64,000 bases of DNA from Shimia sagamensis (GCF_900182745.1 NZ_FXTY01000006.1:124001-188000); one strand, 5' to 3'. Positions 43,538 through 52,537 are shown, numbered from the stretch's first letter. The notes: generated by a model from the sequence alone, not told the origin. Program-made: numbers and translations.

Positions 43538-45031
43538 ATGCCTGGAAAATCCACAAACCTCCTGCTGATCTCTGCCTTGTTCATAAGCGCGATGATCGCA
43601 CTTTGGGGGATCATCGATCCCAAAGGGCTGGGCGATCTTGCGGCGGCAGCGGTGCACTTACAGTTTGGCAGCCGTGGCTGGTTTATCATGCTGGAGGCAA
43701 GCGGCCTGTTGTTTGTCGCAATTTTTCTCGCGTTTTCCCGCTTTGGAAATATTCGGCTCGGTCCCGATGATGCCGCGCCTGAATTTTCCACACCAGCCTG
43801 GGTCGCAATGTTGTTTGCCGCTGGCATGGGCATCGGATTGTTGTTCTACGGGGCTGCTGAGCCACTGACCCACTTCGATGAACTTCGCAGGTATTCCCGC
43901 CCCCCAGAAGCCGCCGGCTACGCTCTGTTTGTGACCTACCTGAATTGGGGATTTCACGCATGGGCAATCTACGGCGTAGTTGGGCTAATAATTGCCTATT
44001 TTGCCTACCGCCGCGGCCGCCCTCTTTTGCTCAGCGCGCCGTTGATTGACACTCTGGGCGAGGTCGGCTGGGTTCGTCTGCTGGCGTGGCTGTTTGACTT
44101 GATGGCCATTGTCGCCATCGCGGTGGGTTTGTCCGGCTCTTTGGCGATGGGGGTGTTCCAAATTCAAACTGGTGTTGCGGGCTTACTTGGCGTGAACGAC
44201 GCCACCGCGCTGACATATCCAGTGTTTCTCACCATGTGTGTGGCCTTTGTCATTCCGCTCCGGCGCGATCTGGGAGACGGCATGGCCAAGCTGTCAAACG
44301 CAGCAATGCTCATTGCGATCGGCCTTATGGTGTATTTGCTGATTGCAGGACCAACCTCCTACCTAATGAACGGTATTGTCTCCGGTTTTGGAAGATATCT
44401 GTTCAACGTCCTCCCCGCAGGATTTTCCACTGCGGAATTTTTTGATGGCGAAATCGTTGATTGGTTTCAGGGGTGGACGCTCAATTACATGATTTGGTGG
44501 CTGGCTTGGTCCCCATTTGTCGGCATTTTTATCGCCCGTATTTCCCGTGGACGAACCATCCGCGAGTTTCTTGTCGGGGTAATCGCGGCACCAACCTTGT
44601 TTTCCGTGCTCTGGTTCGGCATTTTTGGCGGCTTGGGGTTCTTCGACGCCCTGCGTAGCGAAGGCGCGCTGTCTGCCATCAATCGCGCAAATCTGGATGC
44701 CACCACATTTGCGCTGCTGGACAAATTCCCTGTCAGCCGGATCACCCACGTTGCGACGATCACCGCCGCCTTTTTGTTTGTGGTGACCAGCGTAGTAAGT
44801 GCTGGATTCACATTGGCGATGATAGGCACCGGGGGTGACGAAAACCCCTCCCCCAGAATTCGCACGATTTGGGGCGCGATCCTGGCCGCATTGGGTCTGG
44901 CGATGGTATTGGTCGGTGACATCGCATTGGTGCGGTCGATCATTGCACTGTCTGCTATTGCCTTTGTCTTTATTGTACCGGTTCTCGTTGTATGCCTGTT
45001 CCGGTCTTTGCAGCGAGAGGAGCACACATGA
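43538..45031 (+). CDS. BCCT-family betaine/carnitine/choline-type transporter
   Basis: This 497-residue protein has about 12 membrane segments. The family motif 'GMGIGLLFYGAAEPLTHF' near residue 90 has the Gly-rich form found in Na+-coupled members, and 'YLNWGFHAWAIYG' and 'DWFQGWTLNYMIWWLAWSPFVGIFIARISRGRTIREF' carry the conserved Trp residues of the substrate pathway. The substrate is probably a quaternary ammonium or DMSP-like osmolyte. The ATG at 43538 is preferred to a long upstream extension without similarity. There is no long osmosensing C-tail; instead the stop overlaps a small membrane ORF (ATGA). Confidence 0.92.
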   Translation: MPGKSTNLLLISALFISAMIALWGIIDPKGLGDLAAAAVHLQFGSRGWFIMLEASGLLFVAIFLAFSRFGNIRLGPDDAAPEFSTPAWVAMLFAAGMGIGLLFYGAAEPLTHFDELRRYSRPPEAAGYALFVTYLNWGFHAWAIYGVVGLIIAYFAYRRGRPLLLSAPLIDTLGEVGWVRLLAWLFDLMAIVAIAVGLSGSLAMGVFQIQTGVAGLLGVNDATALTYPVFLTMCVAFVIPLRRDLGDGMAKLSNAAMLIAIGLMVYLLIAGPTSYLMNGIVSGFGRYLFNVLPAGFSTAEFFDGEIVDWFQGWTLNYMIWWLAWSPFVGIFIARISRGRTIREFLVGVIAAPTLFSVLWFGIFGGLGFFDALRSEGALSAINRANLDATTFALLDKFPVSRITHVATITAAFLFVVTSVVSAGFTLAMIGTGGDENPSPRIRTIWGAILAALGLAMVLVGDIALVRSIIALSAIAFVFIVPVLVVCLFRSLQREEHT

Positions 45032-45120
45032 GCGGTTCACTCATCGACACGATGCTCAATGTCTCTGTTTTTGCCTACATCGGTTTCCTGATTTGGCTGA
45101 GCGTTCGACCAGACCCATAG
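45028..45120 (+). CDS. Putative 30-residue single-pass membrane peptide coupled to the BCCT gene
   Basis: The ATG at 45028 overlaps the transporter stop (ATGA) and is preceded inside the transporter gene by GAGAGGAG at about 6 bp, a strong ribosome-binding site. The peptide has a short polar N-terminus, one hydrophobic segment at about residues 9-25 ('LNVSVFAYIGFLIWLSV') and an 'RPDP' end. It is too short for normal gene finders. The spacing, Shine-Dalgarno sequence and membrane character support a real gene; the function is unknown, perhaps a transporter subunit. I recognise no family. Confidence 0.65.
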   Translation: MSGSLIDTMLNVSVFAYIGFLIWLSVRPDP

Positions 45121-45228
45121 GATATGGAACACAAAGCCGTCTTTGGCACACTCGATCCCACCAATCTGCGCGCCTGCGCACATGCTCCGCGCCAAATCGC
45201 AAGTTTTCAGCCCGCAAACACGCGCCTA

Positions 45229-45249
45229 CCTTTGTTCCCAACAAAGGAG
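45229..45249 (+). promoter_or_regulatory. Hairpin masking the ribosome-binding site of the VOC gene
   Basis: CCTTTGTT (45229-45236) pairs exactly with AACAAAGG (45240-45247) over a 3-base loop. The right arm contains most of the Shine-Dalgarno AAAGGAG that serves the ATG at 45257. The stem could limit translation until it melts. Bases 45121-45228 contain nothing else I can identify. Confidence 0.5.
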
Positions 45250-45256
45250 ACCTCTT

Positions 45257-45742
45257 ATGACTGCGCCTTACGCCCCCTCCGCGCGCATTGGCCATGTGCA
45301 CTTGAAAGTAGCCGACCTCGATCGTGCCATAACGTTCTATTCCAACGTTTTGGGGTTTGAAGTGCAAAGCCGCCTCGGCAATGACGCAGCCTTTCTTGGC
45401 GCCGATGGCTATCACCATCACATCGGCCTCAACACATGGCGCAGCAAAGGCGGCACGCCAGCCCCCGAACATCACACCGGCCTATTTCACACCGCGATCC
45501 TCTACCCATCCCGCGCGGACCTCGCCACCGCTGTGCAACGTGTCATCGACGCTGGCTTCCCCGTTCTGGGCGCATCTGACCATGGTGTGTCTGAAGCCAT
45601 CTACTTCAACGACCCCGATGGCAACGGCGTAGAGCTCTACCGCGACCGCCATACCGCTGAGTGGCCGCGCCACGACGATGGCAGCCTGCAAATGTACAGC
45701 CGCCCTCTCCAGTTGGATGATCTGCTATCAGGTGTCGCTTGA
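45257..45742 (+). CDS. VOC-family protein (catechol-2,3-dioxygenase-like)
   Basis: This 161-residue protein starts 'IGHVHLKVADLDRAITFYSNVLGFEV', the standard VOC module, with metal-ligand His near residue 14, a second His in 'TGLFHTAILYP' and Glu in 'DPDGNGVELYRDR'. This is the metal triad of extradiol-dioxygenase/glyoxalase-type proteins. The substrate is unknown. The ATG at 45257 has AAAGGAG, which is part of a hairpin. The gene stands 136 bp downstream of the small BCCT-coupled ORF. Confidence 0.87.
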   Translation: MTAPYAPSARIGHVHLKVADLDRAITFYSNVLGFEVQSRLGNDAAFLGADGYHHHIGLNTWRSKGGTPAPEHHTGLFHTAILYPSRADLATAVQRVIDAGFPVLGASDHGVSEAIYFNDPDGNGVELYRDRHTAEWPRHDDGSLQMYSRPLQLDDLLSGVA

Positions 45743-45751
45743 GGTCTGAGG

Positions 45752-45807
45752 TTGTCACAAAACTGCAAACGACTTGTCACGAATCTGAATCCACCGCCTC
45801 CTAACTT
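45752..45807 (+). promoter_or_regulatory. Double Pho box and -10 upstream of phoX
   Basis: Four 7-base units start at 45752, 45763, 45774 and 45785, exactly 11 bp apart: TTGTCAC, CTGCAAA, TTGTCAC, CTGAATC, separated by 4-bp spacers. This is the architecture of PhoB-binding Pho boxes (consensus CTGTCAT, N4 spacers). A possible -10, TAACTT (45802-45807), begins 10 bp after the last unit, the usual distance. Units 2 and 4 are weaker matches. Confidence 0.72.
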
Positions 45808-45843
45808 GGACATCACCAATGATCCAAGCCTCAGGAGTCAGGC

Positions 45844-47736
45844 ATGTCCCACGACGATCTTTCCTTTGACGAAATTGACGAGCTGATTTCGCCACGCGCT
45901 GAAGAAACCGATTTTGACCAAGTTGTAGAAACCGCCTTGTCCCGCCGAGGCTTTCTTGGGGGTGTGATGACCTTTGGTCTTGGGTCGTTCCTTGTTGGAA
46001 CCACCGCTATGCCCTGCAAAGCCCTGGCAGAAGGCCCCGCCGACCGCTTCGGATTTGCCGCCGTTGCAGCCAACACCGAAGACACCATCACCGTGCCCGA
46101 AGGCTTTGAATGGGACCAGGTAGTGACCTGGGGTGATCCGCTTTTCGCCGACGCGCCAACCTTTGACGAAGCCACCCGTGGCACCGCCGCGTCTCAGGCC
46201 CGCGCCTTTGGTGACAACAACGACGGCATGTCGATCTTCACCAAAGATGGCCGCACCGTCATGGCCATCAACAACGAGTACACCAACCGCAAGATCCTCT
46301 GGGGCAACAACCCGGACCGTCGGTGGGTCACAGAGGACGACGTTCAGAAAGGCATGAACGCCCACGGCATCTCTGTCTTTGAAGTTGCGCGTGACGAGAG
46401 CGGCAAATGGCAGGTTGTACTCGACAGCGACCTAAACCGCCGCATCACACCGCAAACAGACATGGACCTGACCGGCCCTGCCGCAGGCCATGACCTCTTG
46501 AAAACCGACGCCGATCCAGCCGGCACCAAGACCCGCGGCACCTGGAACAACTGCGGCAACGGCGAAACTCCGTGGGGCACCTATCTGACCTGCGAAGAAA
46601 ACTTCAACGGCTACTTCTCCGCTGCGGACGAAGCCCACGAAGTCTCCACAGAACTCAAGCGCTACGGTGTGTCTTCCAAAGACTGGGGCTATGGCTGGGC
46701 CAAAGTGGATGATCGCTTTGACGTCTCCAAAAACCCAAATGAACCCAACCGCGCGGGCTATGTGGTTGAAATCGATCCATTTAACCCAACCTCCACGCCC
46801 AAAAAGCGCACCGCTCTGGGCCGCTTCAAACACGAAAACGCGGCTGTTGTACTGGCACCCAACGGCAAAGCAGTGGTTTACCTCGGTGACGATGAGCGCG
46901 GCGAATTCCTCTACAAATTTGTCTCCCACTGCACCTACTCCGCCACCGGCGACAACAGCGATCTATTGGAAAGCGGCGACCTGTTTGTGGCCAAGTTCTT
47001 CGATGACATGCGCGGCGAATGGCTGGCCCTGACGCCCGAAACCACCGGCATGTCCGACGCAGAGATCCGCATCCACACCCGTCAGGCCGCGTCCCACGTT
47101 GGCGCGACCACGATGGACCGCCCAGAATGGGTGGCGGTGAACCCAACCAAGGCAGAAGCCTATGTTGCGCTCACCAACAACAAGAACCGGGGCAAAAAGC
47201 CAAATGCGGGGGGCGACGACACTTCCGCAAACGGCCCAAATCCGCGTGACCACAACAATTACGGCCAAATCGCCCGCTGGATGCCGGACAACGAAGACCA
47301 CAGCGCAAACGGGTTTAGCTGGAACCTCTTCGCGCTGGCTGGCAACCCGGATGTGCATGATGATGCCTATGCAGGCAGCGAGAACATCAATGCGGGCAAT
47401 ATGTTCAACTCACCGGACGGCATGGCCTTTGACGACACCGGCCTGTTGTGGATCCAGACCGACGGCAAATATTCTAACAAAGGTGACTTTGCGGGCATGG
47501 GCAACAACCAGATGCTTGCGGGCGACACCGTGACCGGTGAAATCCGCCGCTTCTTGGTTGGTCCCAAAGAATGTGAAGTCACCGGCGTTTGCTGGTCCCC
47601 GGATCGCCGCACCATGTTTGTCGGCATTCAGCACCCGGGCGAAAAAGGCAACTCCCACTTCCCGGATGGCGGCACCTCTGTGCCACGGTCTGGTGTTTTC
47701 GCGGTACGGCGCACAGACGGCGGCCTCATTGGATAA
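45844..47736 (+). CDS. phoX: PhoX-family secreted phosphatase (DUF839)
   Basis: This 630-residue protein has a twin-arginine signal ('LSRRGFLGGVMTFGLG', Arg34-Arg35) and the PhoX domain: 'VPEGFEWDQVVTWGDPL', 'NNDGMSIF', 'NNEYTN', 'NNCGNGETPWGTYLTCEENFNGYF' with the conserved Cys/Glu metal-site region, and 'GDDERGEFLYKFVS'. PhoX enzymes are Ca/Fe-dependent alkaline phosphatases that release phosphate from organic esters in the periplasm. The upstream double Pho box supports PhoB control. A terminator follows 66 bp after the stop. Confidence 0.92.
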   Translation: MSHDDLSFDEIDELISPRAEETDFDQVVETALSRRGFLGGVMTFGLGSFLVGTTAMPCKALAEGPADRFGFAAVAANTEDTITVPEGFEWDQVVTWGDPLFADAPTFDEATRGTAASQARAFGDNNDGMSIFTKDGRTVMAINNEYTNRKILWGNNPDRRWVTEDDVQKGMNAHGISVFEVARDESGKWQVVLDSDLNRRITPQTDMDLTGPAAGHDLLKTDADPAGTKTRGTWNNCGNGETPWGTYLTCEENFNGYFSAADEAHEVSTELKRYGVSSKDWGYGWAKVDDRFDVSKNPNEPNRAGYVVEIDPFNPTSTPKKRTALGRFKHENAAVVLAPNGKAVVYLGDDERGEFLYKFVSHCTYSATGDNSDLLESGDLFVAKFFDDMRGEWLALTPETTGMSDAEIRIHTRQAASHVGATTMDRPEWVAVNPTKAEAYVALTNNKNRGKKPNAGGDDTSANGPNPRDHNNYGQIARWMPDNEDHSANGFSWNLFALAGNPDVHDDAYAGSENINAGNMFNSPDGMAFDDTGLLWIQTDGKYSNKGDFAGMGNNQMLAGDTVTGEIRRFLVGPKECEVTGVCWSPDRRTMFVGIQHPGEKGNSHFPDGGTSVPRSGVFAVRRTDGGLIG

Positions 47737-47801
47737 CGACGACGCACATTCTGACTACCCAAATACCTTTTTGCATCCCGCTTTTTAGCACCAATCTATT
47801 G

Positions 47802-47836
47802 GCCCTTGACCGCCCCCTGGTCGAGGGCTTTCCTTT
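47802..47836 (+). terminator. Rho-independent terminator of phoX
   Basis: GCCCTTGACC (47802-47811) pairs with GGTCGAGGGC (47819-47828) with one wobble pair and is followed by TTTCCTTTT. Confidence 0.85.
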
Positions 47837-47849
47837 TGGCGCAAGGTGC

Positions 47850-48578
47850 TTAACCACGCCCGATGTAAGGCATCTTGGTCGCCATCACTGTCATGAACTG
47901 CACATTGGCATTGAGCGGCATCTCGGCCATGTGCAACACCGAGCGCGCCGCATCCTGCACATCCATTGTCGGATTGGCGGGTTTGCCCTCAGCCTGCAAT
48001 CGCGCGTTCAGATCTGCAACCATATCGGTCTCTGCATTGCCAATGTCGATCTGACCACAGGCAATATCATACGGCCGCCCGTCCAAAGACAACGTCCGTG
48101 TCAGCCCCGTCACCGCATGTTTTGTGAGCGTGTAACACACCGAGCCCTCACGTGGCACATGCGCGCTCAGTGACCCGTTGTTGATGATCCGCCCGCCCTG
48201 CGGCACCTGACGCCGCATCTGCGCATAAGCCAGCTTTGCCGCAATAAACATGCCACGCACGTTCACGTCTAGCACCTGATCAAACCCGCCAAGATCGATC
48301 TCATCAATCGATCCAGCCGGCCCAAACATACCGGCATTGTTGAACAATGCGTCCAGCCGCTCTGCCCGCGCCACAAACCGGGCAAAAGCACTCTCCATAG
48401 CCGCCGCATCGGTCACGTCCGCCACCAAAGGCACCGCGTTTACATGCTCATCCGCAATAGCTTGTAGCTTCTCTGCGCTGCGTGCCAACACGCCAACCCG
48501 CCAACCGGCTTCCAAAAACGCCACGGCGGTGGCCTTGCCAATCCCTTGGCTCGCGCCGGTCACAATGATGCTCTTCAC
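47850..48578 (-). CDS. Short-chain dehydrogenase/reductase
   Basis: This 242-residue classical SDR has the cofactor motif 'VTGASQGIGKATA' at residues 6-18, 'NNAGMFG' near residue 82, the Ser of 'NNGSLSAHV' and the catalytic 'YTLTK'. The substrate is unknown. It starts with GTG and overlaps the stop of the upstream helicase gene (GTGA), so it is translated after it. The pairing with a helicase gives no hint of function. Confidence 0.88.
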   Translation of the reverse strand: MKSIIVTGASQGIGKATAVAFLEAGWRVGVLARSAEKLQAIADEHVNAVPLVADVTDAAAMESAFARFVARAERLDALFNNAGMFGPAGSIDEIDLGGFDQVLDVNVRGMFIAAKLAYAQMRRQVPQGGRIINNGSLSAHVPREGSVCYTLTKHAVTGLTRTLSLDGRPYDIACGQIDIGNAETDMVADLNARLQAEGKPANPTMDVQDAARSVLHMAEMPLNANVQFMTVMATKMPYIGRG

Positions 48579-50107
48579 GCATTTTCCTCCTGCGCCATCA
48601 ACTCCAGCGGCGCTGGCGCCACCGTCAAATCACTCACGTCCAACGGCCCAGTGGGTTTTGCCAACCGGTTGCGCACCACCCAATAAAGCCGCTCACTCGC
48701 CCGCGTAATCGCCACATAGGCGAGCCGTTTCCACAACGGTTGCCCCGCTTCCGAGCGGTTCATCCGCGCCGCCACAAACAGGTCAGGCGCAAACACCTGC
48801 ACGTTTTCCCACTGCGACCCCTGCGCCTTGTGAATGGTCACTGCCGCCCCATGCAGGAACGTCGCGCCCATACGTGCCGCATAAGGGATAAACGGCTCTT
48901 CCTCATCCGGCATCTCAATCTTCACAATCGACGCAGCAGACACGCGCGGATCTTCCGCGCCCATCACATGCAGCCGTGAGAATCCCGGCTTGCGCCCCGG
49001 CCCGAGGTAAATCACCTGCGCGCCTTTGATCAGGCCGCGCGCCTCCAGATCCAACCGCTTCTTGCGGTGTTTCATCGGCAGCTCAATCCCGTCACAGATC
49101 AGCGGCTCACCTTCCATCAACGCATCTTCCGGCGCGCCATGCACCTGCCGAAACGCATTGATCAGCCGGATACGCGTCGCATTGCGCCACACCAAAACCG
49201 GCGACCGCGCCATCAAATCAACTTCCACACGGCTCGCATAAACAACCCGATCATCTTTCTGAGCGGTCTGCGCAACCATGCTTTCAAAATCATGGAATTC
49301 CAGCTGCGGATCAGCCAGCGCATGGGCCAAATCCAAAATCGGATTGTCCGCATCTTGCCGGTGAATGCGCTCCAGATTGTACACCGCAGGCGCGGGCAGC
49401 TTATCAAACACCATCGCGCCCGACTGGTTCACCGGCGCCAATTGTGCTGGATCCCCAAACAGCACCAACGTGCTGAAAATCTCTTTCAAATCCTCAAACT
49501 GCTTGTCATCCAGCATCGAGCTTTCGTCGATAAACCCGATGTCCAACGGATCATCCCGCCGCTTCCAACCAGTGATAAAATCACTGCCCCGCAACCCAGC
49601 CGCCGCCAAAGCGCCGGGAATGGATTTGTGCAGCTGATAAAACGCATGTGCCCGATCCAGCGCCTCATCGGTCAGCCCCTCAATCTCCGGTTTCTCGCCT
49701 TTTTCAGCCAGCCACTCGGCGATCTTCTCATATTCCGGATCATACACCGGCGTGTAGATAATCCGGTGAATGGTGGTCGCAGGCACACCGCGCATCCGCA
49801 ACACGCTTGCCGCTTTGTTGGTGGGGGCCAGAATGGCCAGCGTACGGTGGTCTTTCTTACGCTTGCCTTCATAGTCACCGGAGACAATGTCCACGCCCGC
49901 GCCTTCCAATGCTTTCACCATCTCCGCCAGCAACAAGGTTTTGCCCGACCCAGCCTTGCCGGTCACCGCGGCAATTGCCTGCTTGCCTTCGGTCGCAGGC
50001 GTCAACAGACCCTCGTCCAAATCCACCCCCAGCCCCTTGAGCAGGGCGGAGATATTGTCAAAGGCCTCGGCCTGATCGTGGCTGAATGTAACGGATGTGC
50101 TGCTCAT
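48575..50107 (-). CDS. RecD-like superfamily 1 ATP-dependent DNA helicase
   Basis: This 510-residue protein has Walker A 'VTGKAGSGKTLLLAEM' near residue 52, 'ILAPTNKAASVLR' (motif Ia), 'IGFIDESSML' (motif II), 'LFGDPAQLAPV' (motif III), and the UvrD_C_2 elements 'GAAVTIHKAQGSQWENV' and 'YVAITRASERLYWVV' at the end. This is a compact RecD/AAA_30-type helicase without RecBC partners in the window. The role is probably DNA repair or recombination. Confidence 0.88.
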   Translation of the reverse strand: MSSTSVTFSHDQAEAFDNISALLKGLGVDLDEGLLTPATEGKQAIAAVTGKAGSGKTLLLAEMVKALEGAGVDIVSGDYEGKRKKDHRTLAILAPTNKAASVLRMRGVPATTIHRIIYTPVYDPEYEKIAEWLAEKGEKPEIEGLTDEALDRAHAFYQLHKSIPGALAAAGLRGSDFITGWKRRDDPLDIGFIDESSMLDDKQFEDLKEIFSTLVLFGDPAQLAPVNQSGAMVFDKLPAPAVYNLERIHRQDADNPILDLAHALADPQLEFHDFESMVAQTAQKDDRVVYASRVEVDLMARSPVLVWRNATRIRLINAFRQVHGAPEDALMEGEPLICDGIELPMKHRKKRLDLEARGLIKGAQVIYLGPGRKPGFSRLHVMGAEDPRVSAASIVKIEMPDEEEPFIPYAARMGATFLHGAAVTIHKAQGSQWENVQVFAPDLFVAARMNRSEAGQPLWKRLAYVAITRASERLYWVVRNRLAKPTGPLDVSDLTVAPAPLELMAQEENA

Positions 50108-50232
50108 GGCGCGACCCTATAATGGGCAGCGATTGGGGGCCAGCGGGTTTCGCTGAATTCGGCTGTGAATCAAGCTGCGGCCGCCGAGCATCGTCCTACC
50201 GCACAAGGAAGCCAGTTTCGAGCAATCAAGGC

Positions 50233-50259
50233 AAAACCTCCGGCCGTTGAGCCGGAGGC
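50233..50259 (-). terminator. Terminator downstream of the solute-binding protein gene
   Basis: CCTCCGGC (50237-50244) pairs with GCCGGAGG (50251-50258). On the minus strand it is followed by TTTT. It lies 24 bp beyond the stop. Confidence 0.85.
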
Positions 50260-50282
50260 ACTCATAGTTCTAGCGCGTCAAC

Positions 50283-50981
50283 TTACTTCGCGTGGGCGTC
50301 CCAAGCATCCCGCAAGGCTTCGCCATCTGGATGCTGGCGAGAAAACAGCACATAGACTGGCGCAGAACGCACCTCGGCTGCCTTGTGAATGTCCCCCGCT
50401 GCATCACCGAGAACCTCTTTTAGAGACAACTCACCAACGACGCGATTTTCAATCAGTACATCTGCGCGACCAGAGTGCAGCATCTTCCAAGCACTTTCCG
50501 CTGAAGTCACGGTCCGCATGTCCATCCCGCGCTTTTGATATTCCGCTTCATACCAATACCCCGCATAGCCAATAACAGAGAGGCCCTGTGCTTGAATATC
50601 GTCAATTGAGGTCACATTCAGGCCGTCTGGGTACTTAGCGCGGCTGTAAAAAATCACATCTGTCTGTCCGTCCACAGGCACCTCTGGATAGTAGAACTCA
50701 TCAACGCGCTCGTCTGTGCGTGACCAGGAAAATGTCGCGACATAGTCGCCTTTCTTCGTCATCTCGAAGGATCGCTTCCATGGCATGTACTCAAGCTCAA
50801 TGTCATAGCCCGCTGACTTCATGACTTCGCGTACACGCTGAGTATGCAGGCCATTTTCCGGCAGCTCTGAGCCGATGTAAGGCGCCCATTCGCCCGCCGC
50901 AAAAGTAAGGGTCTCGGCCATAGAAGACGTTGCGGCTGCAACAGAAATTGCACACGCCGTAAGGGTGGTTTTGATGTTCAT
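50283..50981 (-). CDS. Periplasmic solute-binding protein, family 3 (amino-acid type)
   Basis: This 232-residue protein has a signal peptide (about residues 1-22, 'ATSSMA'). The SBP_bac_3-like body shows 'LTFAAGEWAPYIGSELPENGLHTQRVREVMKSAGYDIELEYMPWKRS', similar to orphan binding proteins of the PBPb superfamily. No ABC permease or ATPase genes are adjacent, and it stands alone between two terminators, so it may act as a sensor partner rather than a transport subunit. GGAG precedes the ATG. Confidence 0.82.
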   Translation of the reverse strand: MNIKTTLTACAISVAAATSSMAETLTFAAGEWAPYIGSELPENGLHTQRVREVMKSAGYDIELEYMPWKRSFEMTKKGDYVATFSWSRTDERVDEFYYPEVPVDGQTDVIFYSRAKYPDGLNVTSIDDIQAQGLSVIGYAGYWYEAEYQKRGMDMRTVTSAESAWKMLHSGRADVLIENRVVGELSLKEVLGDAAGDIHKAAEVRSAPVYVLFSRQHPDGEALRDAWDAHAK

Positions 50982-51171
50982 TTTGACACTCCGCTAAAAG
51001 ACTAATCCAAAGGCCTAAGCGGGAGTTCTTTCTAAAAAATGAAATGATGAAACAAGAAATGATTTGAGTGACCAAAAGGTGAGGGCAAGACCCTGCGCGT
51101 AACATTGCGCCTAACATAGAACAGACAACTCAAGTGAAGCTATGAATACATCACGTGCCTATAAGCACGTC

Positions 51172-51206
51172 AAAAAAAGACCCCCGAAACCAAAAGGCTC
51201 CGGGGG
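51172..51206 (-). terminator. Terminator of the crotonyl-CoA carboxylase/reductase gene
   Basis: CCCCCG (51181-51186) pairs with CGGGGG (51201-51206), extended by an imperfect inner stem. On the minus strand it is followed by seven T. A second stem (CACGTGC/GCACGT, 51152-51170) lies just beyond. Bases 50982-51150 hold the leader of the divergent binding-protein gene and nothing else identifiable. Confidence 0.88.
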
Positions 51207-51250
51207 CTGAGGAGGAAAACGGGGGAAACCGTTTGACCAATCCGTAAATG

Positions 51251-52537
51251 TTACTTGCTTGCGTCGATCACATCTTCCAGCGTGCGCAGGCCGGTTTTTG
51301 GCGCCTGCACCAGCACCGACATGTTGCCCGGCTTGTGTTCGTTGCGCAGCATCTTCATATGCGCGTCTGGCAGCTCCGCCCATGGGAACACCTCAGACAT
51401 ACAGGGGTCCAGACGTCGCTCCACCATCAGCTGGTTTGCGGCCGCAGCCTGCTTCAGATGGGCAAAGTGGGAGCCCTGCAGACGCTTCTGGTGCATCCAC
51501 ATGTAGCGCACGTCGAAGGTGCAGTTGAACCCAGACGTGCCGGCGCAGATCACAACCATGCCGCCTTTTTTCACCACAAGCGTAGACACCGGGAAAGTCG
51601 CCTGACCGGGGTGCTCAAACACCATATCCACGTTTATGCCTTTGCCGGTGATCTCCCAGATCGCCTTGCCAAACTTGCGCGCTTCTTTCAGCCAATCATT
51701 GTACTCTGGCGTGTTCACTGTCGGGAGTTGCCCCCAGCAGTTGAAATCATTGCGGTTGATCACACCTTTCGCGCCGAGCCCCATGACAAAGTCACGTTTG
51801 CTCTCGTCCGAAATCACGCCAATCGCGTTGGCACCGGCGGTGTTGATCAGCTGGATCGCGTAAGAGCCCAGCCCACCAGACGCGCCCCAAACCAGAACGT
51901 TCTGGCCCGGCTTCAGATCGTGTGGCTCGTGGCCAAACAGCATCCGATACGCGGTTGCCAGTGTCAGCGTGTAGCACGCGCTCTCTTCCCAGGTCAGGTG
52001 TTTTGGACGTGGCATCAACTGCTGCGCCTGCACACGGGTGAACTGAGAGAACGATCCGTCAGGGGTTTCATAACCCCAGATGCGCTGGCTGTCGGAGAAC
52101 ATCGGGTCACCGCCGTTGCAGTGCTCGTCGTCGCCGTCATCCTGGTTGCAGTGGATCACAACTTCGTCGCCCACTTTCCAGCGCTTCACCTTGTCACCAA
52201 TGGCCCAAACGATGCCGGCCGCATCGGAACCTGCAATGTGGTACGGCTGCTTGTGCACGTCAAACATGGAGACCGGCACACCGAGGCCAGCCCAAACGCC
52301 ATTGTAGTTCACGCCCGCGGCCATCACCAAAACCAGCACTTCGTGGCTGTCGAGCGTTGGCACATCGACAACTTCTTGAAGCATCGCCTTGTCGGGCTCA
52401 CCCTGGCGGTCGCGGCGGATCGCCCATGCGTACATCTGCTTGGGCACATAGCCCATCGGGGGCAATTCACCCACTTCATAAAGATCTTTTTGTGGTGCGT
52501 CGTAGGTCGCAATGCCGTTGTCTGTATCCAGAGCCAT
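51251..52537 (-). CDS. ccrA: Crotonyl-CoA carboxylase/reductase
   Basis: This 428-residue MDR-superfamily enzyme reductively carboxylates crotonyl-CoA to ethylmalonyl-CoA with CO2 and NADPH. It is the key step of the ethylmalonyl-CoA pathway for acetyl-CoA assimilation. It shows 'VLVWGASGGLGSYAIQL' (NADPH binding, near residue 215), 'GVNRND'-like 'GVINRNDFNCWG' and 'EHPGQATFPVST'. The ATG at 52537 with AGGAGG gives normal length; the upstream open frame is not part of the protein. Ethylmalonyl-CoA mutase is encoded 1.7 kb away on the opposite strand. Confidence 0.95.
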   Translation of the reverse strand: MALDTDNGIATYDAPQKDLYEVGELPPMGYVPKQMYAWAIRRDRQGEPDKAMLQEVVDVPTLDSHEVLVLVMAAGVNYNGVWAGLGVPVSMFDVHKQPYHIAGSDAAGIVWAIGDKVKRWKVGDEVVIHCNQDDGDDEHCNGGDPMFSDSQRIWGYETPDGSFSQFTRVQAQQLMPRPKHLTWEESACYTLTLATAYRMLFGHEPHDLKPGQNVLVWGASGGLGSYAIQLINTAGANAIGVISDESKRDFVMGLGAKGVINRNDFNCWGQLPTVNTPEYNDWLKEARKFGKAIWEITGKGINVDMVFEHPGQATFPVSTLVVKKGGMVVICAGTSGFNCTFDVRYMWMHQKRLQGSHFAHLKQAAAANQLMVERRLDPCMSEVFPWAELPDAHMKMLRNEHKPGNMSVLVQAPKTGLRTLEDVIDASK

